Positions 6,634 through 18,600 of a stretch of 40,454 nucleotides of DNA are shown piece by piece. Every line of letters begins with the position of its first letter. Within the stretch, counting starts at the first letter, position 1. The position numbers and the translations under genes are program-made. Source of the stretch: Candidatus Omnitrophota bacterium (lineage in GTDB: Bacteria > Omnitrophota > Gorgyraeia > 2-01-FULL-45-10); the NCBI GenBank assembly GCA_020057115.1, contig JAGVGJ010000003.1, positions 164,528-204,981 on the forward strand, in the 5' to 3' direction. The notes under the pieces were generated by a model. That model did not search any database, was not told the DNA's origin, and saw nothing but the letters and a program-made list of their open reading frames with translations.

Positions 6634-9600
6634 TTACGCGGCCATGAGGACGGCTTTATACTGGTCGAGTTCCCTTCGGAGCTGTTCAAAATCGAATTTC
6701 TCTGCCGGTTTTATCCTGAACCATTTTTTATACCTGTCCGATAAGAGCGGCTCGCTGGGCCTGGTCATCGCTTCTATAGCGGCATCATAATGGTAAGGCA
6801 TTACGAACGCATCCTCGTATTCCATGAATATCGCGCCTTCCGGCACCTCGCTCTCATCCCTGCCGGCCTTGGCACGCTCCACTATGGTTATATTGCCCGG
6901 CCCGTACAATGCAAGGTTATCGTATATGCTCTTCACGGTGGCCGTATCCGCTATAGCCTTATCCACCAGCACTACATCCGAATCAAAGAGTATGTCATCT
7001 ATAGCCATCTGGCGTAATATATCCGGCATCTTGTTCGTAAGAGCAACTCTCTCTTCCGGCGTAACGGTAAGCCTGACCTGCAACCTGAGAGGTATGCGTT
7101 CACGGTCAAAGAACCCTGCAAGCTTCATCCTCGACCTGTGGGCTTCGGCGAGAAGCTTCAGCTCGCCCAGGCTGTCGGCCCTTATCGAAATGATCTTCTT
7201 GCCCCCTCGAATGGCCGCTTTTATGGCTAACAAGCGATATTCTAACGGCATCCCCTGCACCTGCTCCGCGACAGCTTCCATCCTCATATTATACACGCCT
7301 CTCTTCAACATGTCTTTTGACGCAGCCGGAGGCAGCATGGTATTGAGGACAGCTTCGATGCGCGAGAGCTCTTTCTCGTCCAGAAGTTCCACGCGCGTCT
7401 TGTCCAGCTTGGCTATGTCGGGATTCCCTATCACAAAAAGGTTCCTGCTCGTCATTATGAGAAGCTCCCTCGCCAGATTTTCCAGGCTGGCAGGGCGGCC
7501 TCTGTAATCTCCTATCATATCCTTGTCGAGCGCGATGCCTAACGCCGCGCCCATATTATGCGCTATCTTTTCTACCTCCCTCACGTTCTTCTTTACGTCG
7601 CCTGTATCTTCAAAGAAGACCACGCTTACATCTTCCGGCACCGCGCCCGCCGCCTGCTTTACGGCATCGCTTATGATCTTATCATGCCTCGTGACGCCTG
7701 TGGCATCGACATATTCGACCGGAATGCCTACCAATATCTTGCGCCTTGCCCGGGCTTTCAATTTTTCGCGCTCGGCCTCATGATTCCTGAGCTCCGCTAC
7801 TTTCGCGTCACCTTTTCTGATCATCTCTTCGGAAGCCCCCGCCATGATAAGGCCGGTTACCAGGACATTCGCTTCGGCGGAAGTAGCGGCGCTCTCTAGC
7901 CTCTTCGCGGCCCTATCGACATCCTCTTTTTTCCTGGCTCTGGCCTCGGCCCTGAACTCTTCTATCTTATTGTCGGCAAGCTTTATGTAATTTTCGGGCG
8001 CGCCGACCTCCTGCATCCTATTCTTGGTGAGAACGGCTTCATATTCGTCTTCGGATATCGCAAGGATATCCCTGGTCTCTTCTATGTCATCTATCCTCTT
8101 TATGACACCCGATCCGACCGCCCCCGGGATAAATGCCCACAACCCGGCGACATGCGATCCAAAGAGCTCGTGATATTTTACCTGATACCATGTTCCGGGC
8201 GACAGCTCCTTTAACTGCTGGAGCGCTTCCTCGTCATGGCCTATGTCATGCCTTAAAGCCTGCCAGACATCGAGCTCCGGATGTGCAATAATTATAGCTA
8301 CGACCGCTTGCCATATTCTGGATGCTGCGCTTACCATTACGGCAAGCGCCGCAATCCCAAAAAACGCGTAAGCTCCAAGAACGACATTAGGCAAATTATT
8401 CCAGTTGTTTATTATTATATTAAATGCGAAAGATGCTCCGATGCCGGAGACAGCGACCCAGTCTACCCCTCCGCCGAGGCCTGTGATCGACCATAAAGAT
8501 ATTGCCCTAAAGGCATGCCCCTTAGGTCTCTTAAGCTGCACGGGCGGGCCTATGGTCTTATGTTTCTGCGCGTGGAGCCATTGGTTCTCATGGCATACGC
8601 TTATCTGGTTCACGTCTATGGTGATGTTTTTACTGCTTATGTCTTTATATTTTTCCGCTACATGCTTAAGCGCGGCCAGCGTCTTTGGGTCCACATCCGT
8701 TACGAGCCTTAAAAGAGTCGTGTGTATGGTAAATCTGTCTTTATCATCCCCTTTCACGAGCCTGCGCGTGCCGCCGTGCTTCAGAAGGACTTTCTTGTTG
8801 AACTCGCCGCGCATATGCCTTATCTCGCCGCTGTCTTTCCACACTGCTATGACCCCGCCGTCAGCGCCTATCCTCAGGCCTTCAAGGCGCAGCTTAAAGC
8901 TGGGCTGAACGCTCGCGATCTTCTTGAAACCATCTAAGATATCTTCCAGATCTTTTTTAGATACTATTTCTATGGGCTCTCCAGTTGTGGGCATAGCCGC
9001 TTGTTTAAAGATGGCCGTGAGTTTTTCTCTCTCACGGCTGGTCACCTCCGAGGTGCCGCCTGCGAAACCCATCATCTCCTGCATGATAAGTATGGTGACA
9101 TGATATGCGGTATCTTCTACCTTGTAGGCTTCGACGTCTTTCGGCAGGATCTTCAGAATATCATCTCTTAGCTGATTAAGCATCTTTACTGCTGATGATT
9201 GAGGCAGTATGCTTAGATCTACCAATCCAAGATATGCGTCATCCTTTACCGGTACGAGCCGCCCTTCCGCGTCGCGCTTGAACTCATTGCTTCCTTCAGC
9301 GCGCTCGAAGCGCCCGGCAACGGTGTCTAGCCCGGCATGGTCAAGACACCTGTTCCTTTCCGGCTTGATATCTTTGAACCTTCGGTATAATTCTTCATAC
9401 GCGCCATCAAGCGCCGGTTCATAGAAGAGCTTCTCTCCGGGCTTGTGGGCCGCAACCTGGTCCGAGACCAGCTTATAGGTAAATACTCTCTCGGGCCCTA
9501 CTATTTCGGACGTGGTTGATACGACATGCACATATTTATCGATTTTTTTAGCGATGTTCTTAAATATATCGATCATCGAAATATTAGCGACCGGCACTCT

Positions 9601-12600
9601 GACTATTATTTCATTGCACACCAGCTTGCGCGCTAATTTCACGATGCCTTTGAAAGCATATTTTGCTACCGGCACTACCGGTTTGCCCGGCATGCTGGCA
9701 GGAGCCGCCTCATTATTTATCCCGAAGTATACTATCTCAAGCACTTTATTGCTGTTGTCTATGTCGACGATGGAATAATAATGCTCTCTTTCCTCATCCA
9801 TGATCAGCTGTTTTAGCTCGCTGCCGGTGACAAGGGCCTGCGAGCCTTGGAATAATATATCGTTGAGATCTTTTTCTTTGGCGACTTTGTCATACCCAAG
9901 CGGGGTGATCCCCTGTTGCATGCTGGCATTATCTATATTCTCTATAATAGCTTTTACTCTGGATCTTTCTGACTCAGGCGGAGCGCGAGGCATGGCCGCC
10001 TCTTTAGAGGCTTTAGCAACTACAGGCTTTTCCATCATGATATTCAGCAGGAATCCTCTGTCTCTTGCCGATATCTTCGCCGCTTCGGCTATATCGGGAT
10101 CCGACACGATAAGTCTTGTAACGCCCTTTGCCACAGCTCCATTCACAAGCAATTCAGCGGCTGCTTTTATAGCCGCATCCGGGCTTTTACCCACATGCTC
10201 CAACGTCTTGTCCGTAAGCTCTTCATTATTTATAGTTATCTCGGCCTCACTCGCTTCATTCCCGAATCTCAGGAATTTGGTCGCAGCCTTACTGACAAGA
10301 TCTCCCAGCACGTTCCCTTCCCGCGATCCATGCGCCTTTAGCCATTTTATGGCTTCCAACAGGACGACCTCTTCTTTTCTCATGGCTACATGTATATTAT
10401 CGAGCGTCGGCTCATAGTTCTGCGGCAGATATGTCAATTTGCCCAGCATGTGCCTTACCTGTACAGGGCTCAGTCCCAGTATCATGTCGCCGTCCAGCGC
10501 AATATTCACTACGACCTTTCTGCGGTTAAGCACATCGTTCTGGCAGAGACAGGCCACTTGCTCGGAAAGCGTGCGAATAATAGCCCTGTACTCTTCTTTT
10601 GACGCAGGCGTTATAGTCTCGACTTTCAGCTTATCGGCAAACTTCTTGAGCAGGATGAGATATTCATCGCCTGGCACAGCCATATGGTCCATAAGGATGA
10701 CGTCGAGCGTCCTCTTCATCTCTTCCGGATTGAGATCATCTACGCCGACAACCCCTTCTCTTAAGCCCGCGGACCTCGCTATATACCAATAAGGATTTGT
10801 CGGGAACTTGCTCTGCCTGATCATATTCCTGCTGTTGAAATCCACGTCCGCGCTTTCGGGCTTTATATTTACGAACCTCTCGCTCACATGGCCCCAGTTA
10901 AGATCTTCTATTAACGTCTTCTCTCCGAGCAAATATGACGGCTTATATGCGGTAATGAGGCGAGGCAGGCTGTCTTTAAGCAGGTCTTTCATCTCCTCGT
11001 CAAGCGCCCCGTTGACTTCGTCCAGGAAGCGGTATGGCTCTTCATATACAGAAGTTAAAAAGTCTATGCCGAGCGCGACACGATAAGGCTCATTTACATT
11101 GCCCTTGTCCTTGCCGGAATAGTTCGCAAAGACGTCTATGATACCATTGAAAAATGTCTCGCTGCGAACGCGAGAATCTATGAAGCCGATCTCCGTAAAA
11201 GCCCAATCCAAACCATCGGAAAACATGAAGTTCAGCACCCTCGTAATGGCTACGTTCTTATCCCCGTAAATAGGCCTCCCGAAGTCTACCATATTCACGT
11301 TCCAATCGAGCAATGCCGTATTAGCCGGCTTCCAATCGCCGACATTCTGGAAACCTTTCATCCTGAACAAACTCCCGGTGAAAGTCGTGATGCATGCCCT
11401 GAGGAACTCGCGTTTCGCTTCCGGGGTAAGTTCTTGATTGGCCGGGTCCACTATATAAGAAAGGTCTTTTCCTGCATATGAGACCGACATCTGGATAACA
11501 TTATCCTTCTCTTTGCCGAATATGACAGCTCCCACCCTGGGTGCGTGTTCCGAGTATTGCGCGCTCGCCCACTTAAGAAAATCGAGCTCCGTAAGGCTGT
11601 CGAGCAAGCTCTTCTCCTCGACAGGCTTGCCTTCTTCAGCAAGCGCAAAGGGCTTCCTGAAAGGAAGCAGGATCACGAATTCAAAAGGACCGTCTTTTGT
11701 AACGATGATGTAAGAGAAAGCGTCCTTCTTGTTACCGGAACCGAGATAATGCACGAATATATCGGACACTTCCGCCATATCGACCGGTCTTCCGTAAAGT
11801 TCCTGTATCGTCTTAGACAGAAAATCCTTGTCCTCGGGCGGCATCAGCCTGTCGCGCAGGTCTTCCTTCGTATAATTCTTTTTGCCATTATCATAATATA
11901 AAGGTATATCTTTTCCGGCAGGAGTCGTCAGGATCGTCTTGTCATTATCGAGCTGCGGCCTTAGCCAGAAGTCGGCGTTATTCTCATACCATCTCAGGTA
12001 CTTCAATATGTGCTTTACGTCCAATGCCGTTATGCTGGCGTCAAAAGGCTGGTACCACTTAACGCCGTAATAATGCTTGTTATTATTATAAAACGCGATG
12101 ATATGGTCCAGCCATGCGGGTTGCCCTATAAAATTAATACCGTAGAAGCCACCGTTCTGTATGGTCTCCACAAGTTTGCGATAGTGGTCTTCAAAGCCGA
12201 AATATTTTGCATTGCTCTGCAGTATCCGCATGATCTCGTGGAACTTCAGGAGCTTCTGGCAGTCATCCTTGTGCTCGTTCAGGCGCGAGGTATCCCTTAA
12301 GAGCGTTATCGTGGTAGTCTCTGCGAGCGACGGCAGAGGCGATATGTTATGCTCCCTGGCAAACTTCTCAAAAAGGATATAATCGAACTGGCGGGCCAGT
12401 AGATATGCCAGCTTTGTCTTCATGACATCTTCATTGGCTTGATAATGCTCCAGCAGCATTTCGTTAACCGCTACTATCCAGCCTTCACCGCTAGGGTTGT
12501 GGTATACGTCAGCCAGATATTCGCGGTTCTGTATCGGGACTATGCTGAACTTGCCTTCCAGGACCCTTAATTGTTCCGGTGCGAGAAGCCTCTTTTTCTT

Positions 12601-15600
12601 GATAAGATCTATGGCATCGCTAAGGGCTTTGTCATACCTTGGTGATCCTGTGCCTGTTATCGCCCCTTCTGCGTTCATAAGGGCATACTTATTGTGCAGA
12701 TCCGGCATCCAGTACTTTTGCGGGGCTTTGATGCCGAGCATCACTAAGAGATCTTTGATCGACATAAGAAGCGGGGTAAACGCTGAAAGCGCAGGAACAT
12801 GATATTTAAATGTCTCGTGATAAACTATATGCTTATAAGTGTTTGGAGATATATCCTGCAATTTCGTCAATGCGCCGATATCGTGTCCGATATCATGTCT
12901 CAGGATCCGCCATGGCGAAAAATCAGGGTGGGCAAAATGGATAGCGCTTAGGGAGGCGAAAACCCTTATGAAGCTTGTGACCGTGAACATGAGACCTATG
13001 ATCGCAAGCATAACGGTATTACAAGCGCTCATTGTAGAGAGGATATCCCAATTATTCGACATATAATAGGTAAGATATCCCGTGAGGCCGCCGAATATAG
13101 CCGCCCAGTCCAGCCCTCCCCCCAGTCCCAGGAGCGACCATCCGGACAGGACCTTGAAAGCATGCGGCTCAGCCGGAGGAGCTTTAGGCATAAGCGCAAA
13201 TATCATTTGACTATTGGTATCATCCACAACCTTAAGAATATCTTTAAGAAAATCCCGCGCCACTTCCTCGCTGGTGCCCTCGATCCTTATATTTGCGATA
13301 TCTCCATGCGTCAAATGATAGTACATTATATCAGCAGGCCCCTTCATCCTCTCATCGCATATCTGCTTCTCTTTGCCGGGCTTCTGGATAGATTCCATGA
13401 ATAACCGGATATTATTCCTGTATTTCGGCAGATAATATAATTTGAATATTTTTGCTGCAGGGCGCTGATGCATTCCGGCCGATGTCGCGATCCTGAGAGA
13501 CTCGGATATCTTTGACACAGGTAACCATGCTTCTTTCGACTCGACCAAGGTGCCAAGCCCGAGACCGGCCTCTACGCTGGCCAGCGCTACCTGTACGGGT
13601 TTTTCCCATTGCGACGGCAGTTTATCGATCCTGCCGTCTTTACGGCTCAACAATTCCAGGGTATATAAAGTGCGGGTATCGTCCGGGCTGTTCATCAGCT
13701 CTTCTTCGCTTATAGCTTTCAAATTTTCGGAGATCGCCTTGCGCTCATCCGCTATATCGGCTCTCGCTTTTATATCCTTGAATATATCCTCCGCTATCTT
13801 GCCGGCCAAATGGTCAACAGGCACAATGCCCAGTTCGTCTTTTATGGACTTGAGGAATGTGTTTATACCTTCATAATATTTCTCTCCTATGCTCTCCAGG
13901 AACATGCTGACTTCAGGCACCCTATATCCCGCCATGCTCAAGCTCATCGGGATCTCGCCCGGTTTTATGCCAAGCTTATCGGCTTTCAATACAAGGAATA
14001 CCATGAAGTTGTACCAGCTCGCCATCTCACCGCAGAAACATAATTCCTTCGGATGGCTTTTCTCGGCCATCCTCTTTCTGTTAATATCGCGAATGGTTTC
14101 AAGTATTTCGGTCACGCCTTGCAAGACTTCTGTCTGAAGTATGGACAGGAATTTCTTGTCAAAGGGACTATCCCTGTCCAACGGCTCGCTAAGCCCAAGC
14201 GCCTGCCCCATGACAAACCTGGAAAAGTCATTAGTGCCTACGGAATAAAAATCTATAGCTTCGGCCTCGAGCAGCTCGCGCCTGTTGCGCCTGGCTTCAT
14301 CGGTCTCTATCATTATGCCGACCGGCATCTTGGTAAGGTCTGCGCTGATAGCCGCTAGCCGCTTATCCTTATCCGGAGCCTGCGCGTCGGATTCGCTTAC
14401 AGCGGCAAGAGCCACCTTATTCTTCACGGTTTCAAGTATCGAGTCTCCCTGCCTGGAGTGGATAAGGAGCCTCACGTCTTCCATTGAGTTCACCATCGGG
14501 AAGAGCACCCTTATGTTCCTGGAGCCTTCAAGATAGGCCTCCATGGCGGCCTCAAGCTCTATTGATACTATGTCTTTTCCGAGCTCACTCTTATAGTAGA
14601 AGTTCGCTCCGGAGAGCTCGTTCATTGCGATGCCTTCTTCGGCCAGCTTGCTATGTATCAGCAATCTCTTATTAATATCAGGCTCAAAATCGATCATCCT
14701 GATAGTAACCGGCAGGCTCTCCTCTTCCCGAGCAAGAGCCTTAAAATATTCCTTAAGCTTGTCCTTTAAGCGCTTTCTGGTTATCCTTTTCATGCCATCC
14801 TTTTTTTGCATAAAGAATAGCTCAAGATAATCCTTCACATACTGGTTAGTATTTACATTCTTCTTCTCCGGCTCGAATACATTATCATCCTTGAATAGGT
14901 ACTCGGTCCTTACGAGCCCGAGCCCTGCGGCCTGATGATCGGCCGCCTTACCGGCTTCCGTGACATTATCCGCATTCGCCATAAGGGCGACCTTAAGATC
15001 TGTATAGCCAAGCTTCACCTCTTGGAGAGGGGCAGATATGCCCTTCCTTGCTACTTTGTCGAGGGCCATTTCAGACAATGCAGTGGATTCCATGGCCCTT
15101 ACGCTCTCGATATGCGGCCTCAATATAACCTCGCCTGTTCCGGCGGAGTCGGATAAGATTATGGCCATCTGCTTATTCATGCGAGGGGCATCTTCTTTAT
15201 TTCTATCGAGCGCGGCCTGCGTATCGTCTATGATCTTTTCGATCTCTTTGATAAAATCATGCTGCTTCGCGGTATCCACTATTATGACAGGGATACCATT
15301 TTGCTTGGCATATACTACCCAATGAGATGTTATGGAGACCCCGGAAGTCACTATCCCCTGTATATTGTACCTCTTCCTCAGGGAGTCCAGCTTGATGGGC
15401 TCTAATGTCTTGACGAAAAGTATTATCGGCGAGCCTTCCGGTATGGTATGGCCGACTGCTCTTATCTCATTTGTCTTGTCTTCAAAGCTACCCTCCGGAT
15501 TCAAAAGATAGAACCAGAGCTGCTGCCACATCTTTTCAGAATACATGAAGTGGTCACGGTTCGTCTGCCACAAAACAATACCTTTTCTGATCGCTTTGGC

Positions 15601-18600
15601 TTGTTTGACATAGGCGAGGTTACCGGCATTGACCTCCATATCGATCTTCTTAAGCCCTTCTTCAGCCTTCCGTATCTGGGATTCACTTCTTTGGATCGCT
15701 TCCCGAAATTCCGAAATTTCCCCATCTATAATAGCATGTAGCGCATTTAGGCCATCAGCGGGATCCTTGTAAGCTTTTGGGTCAAATTTCCCGAGAGTCA
15801 TATCGAGTTGTTTCAGATAATCTGCCGCAAGATAAGCTTGCTTGCCCATCTCTGCTATATGAAGCGCCATTTTTCCGCGCGCTTCTTTAATTGCGTTTTC
15901 CAGCGTCTTGGCCTCAATATACTTCGGAACTTTTGACGGCTTCTCAAGTTCATATACTTTTGTAACGAGCTGGGCCAACAAACCAGAAGTAGTATAATTA
16001 GGTATGGTACTGTGACCGGAATAATTTATATCATTTGATTGTAAGAGCGCCAAAGCCTCGCTTTTTGCAGCGCCATCTTTCGCTTTAAAAGAATGCACTT
16101 CTACGGTTATTCTATTATTATTATAATCGCGCGTAAGTTTAGGCGGTATGTCGTATCCCTTCACAAGACCGCTGATGTTCCCCATCATACCCTCTATCCT
16201 CTCTCTCGAGCCGGGCCGCATCCTGGTAGCGATAAGCACATGATCATCTATTATCTTGATCTTGAAAGCCTCCGGATCACTAAGGGCAAGTTCATTTGTC
16301 AGTTCCGCTATAGGATGCTTGTGCCTCCACGGTATCTGTATATTCTGAGCCACCTGCCACAATGTTTTTGCGAAAGCATCCCATGTGCCGCCATGCGCCT
16401 CTTCTGTCTTAAATCCGGCAGAGCCCTCAAAGAGAGGATACTCTCCCGACTCAGGCAATACAGGCGGAAGTTCTTCCAGCGCATTTACATACAGGCTCTT
16501 CGAGCTCACATTCTTAAGCGCGTGTATGATGTCCCGGATCACCCGCTTCCTGTGCGGCGCCGTGGTGGACATGATAGCCGTCAATATCTTGTCCTCCTCG
16601 GTTATCCTCTCCTCATCGGTTTCGCCTGACTCGTACCTGATCTCATGTGTTATCCCAACTACGAGAAGCGTCTCCAGCGCGCCCTTTCGCGTGTCCTTAG
16701 GGACCCTCTGGGCAACGCTGTCGAATATCAGCCGGTTTATCCCTATAAAATTATTTCTCTGGTGGTCCTCTATAATAGCCAATGATCTGTCCAGCATACC
16801 TATAGTTATCGGCGTTTTATCCACGCCGTCGTATGCGCCCGGACCGCGAACCTTAAGTGATTCCGGTATCTCTTTTCGCAATAACTTCTCCAGATCGATC
16901 TTATAATAAGCGCATAATCTTATGATCTCCGTATCGACCATGAACTTCAATGTCCCCAAAGACTCCACCTCGATCTCCATGGGCGCCAACCTGTTAGTCA
17001 CGGCAAGGTGGTCTTTAAGCATCTTTACCCCGTCCGCGTCCCTGCTGAACTCTATCTTATCCACAACGAGCTTATCCTCATGGTGGTAATATTGCCATCT
17101 TGCGCTATCTATAAATGCCTGGAACTGAAGAAGCGGATTCTTGGGTATCATACCGCTCCTAGGATCAAGGTCTATGGCGGCGCGCGCCTCTCCGTCGTAG
17201 CTGAACTCCTCGGCGAACATCTCCTCTATGATCTCAGGGTCCGACTTCGAGAGCAAGCGCAGGAATTTCAGATAATCGTAATCGGTCTTTTTGGCGCTAT
17301 GTATCGCGGTTACGAACATCGGATCCGCCCTGAACCATGTCACGCCTTTTTCGGAGATGATATACATCCAGCCGTCCTTAGAGGCCTTCAGGTCTTCTCG
17401 AAGCGGCAGATGGGCTATATCCTTATTGCGCCCTACCGGCGGCCGCACGCATCCTTCATATTCAAACCCCTCGCCAAGATCCCGCGACATCGCATAATCT
17501 TTGCCGCTCATCTTGAACTTGTACTTATACGTACCTGGCGTCTTGCCTACCGCTATATAATTTTTGGATCTGAGCAGCGCGCGCATCGTGTTCATGTCCA
17601 TATGAAGCTCGGTATCAAGCTCTACGATAAATTCTTCTCCGGCCCTTGCCTTGCGCGCGAACATCTCTACATCGGTGAATTCCCTCTTGCGGAATAGCCA
17701 TGCCCTGATGAAAAACAATATGCGGCTAGCCATCTTCTTATATAGTTCCAGATCGAAGAGCATGCCGGGGAATGAATAAAGCGTGATAGCGCCGGTTGCG
17801 ACAGGCGGAATTTGAGGCTTGAGCCCTAAGCTAGCCGGATCAACGGGCTTGATCGGGTCTTTAAGCGGCTTATTCGCGAATCTGATGTCCATGTATCCGG
17901 GATGCTTTTCATACGCATCGAATGACTCAAGCCCTACAAGGCCGCCCAAAATACCTTCCAGTTCCAGTATAGACTTATGCAGACGTAATATATGCTTATC
18001 AGGATCGCCTTGCCTGGGGATGGATCTAATGCCGCTCTCTGAAGAGATCGACATAGATAAAAGAGCGTTATTTATCCTATCGCGCATGGTATCTACCAGT
18101 GTGGTATGATCTTTTTCGGATAGTATTTCCCCTGAAGGAGTCTTGTTAAGCCCCGTTAGATTTTCCGGTGACCTGAAGTATGCTCCCAGGCTAAAAGCTA
18201 TTTTCGCTATTGCCGACAAGGACTCCTTGCGGTTCTCCCTGACACGCCCCTCATACCACTCGACAAGTCCTATGGCCTGGCGCATGGTGATCTTACCTCT
18301 TATATTATTATCAAGATCCATCTCTATCTTTTCATCATTCAAGAATCGCGTCGTTATCTCCCTGACGGCCTCGGCGCGCTTATCATATTCAACTACTGCG
18401 GGCGCCGCCTCTTGAGCCGGCTTTCCATAGCCTATAATACCCAATACCTTTTCGCCGTTAAGCTCTACTTTCTCTGTCTGGTTGAACTTAATAATGCTCT
18501 CGACTGTGAAAAGCTTTAGAATTTCGTCAAATTCTTCCGGAGTAAGCCTCTTAGCGGCAACGGACTTCTCGCGGTTCTCAGGCAGAGACTCGTAAACAAG

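Noticed and set aside
11451-11648. Minus-strand small frame inside the giant gene in another frame
   Set aside because: It overlaps the kinase-like domain coding region and has no independent start signal.
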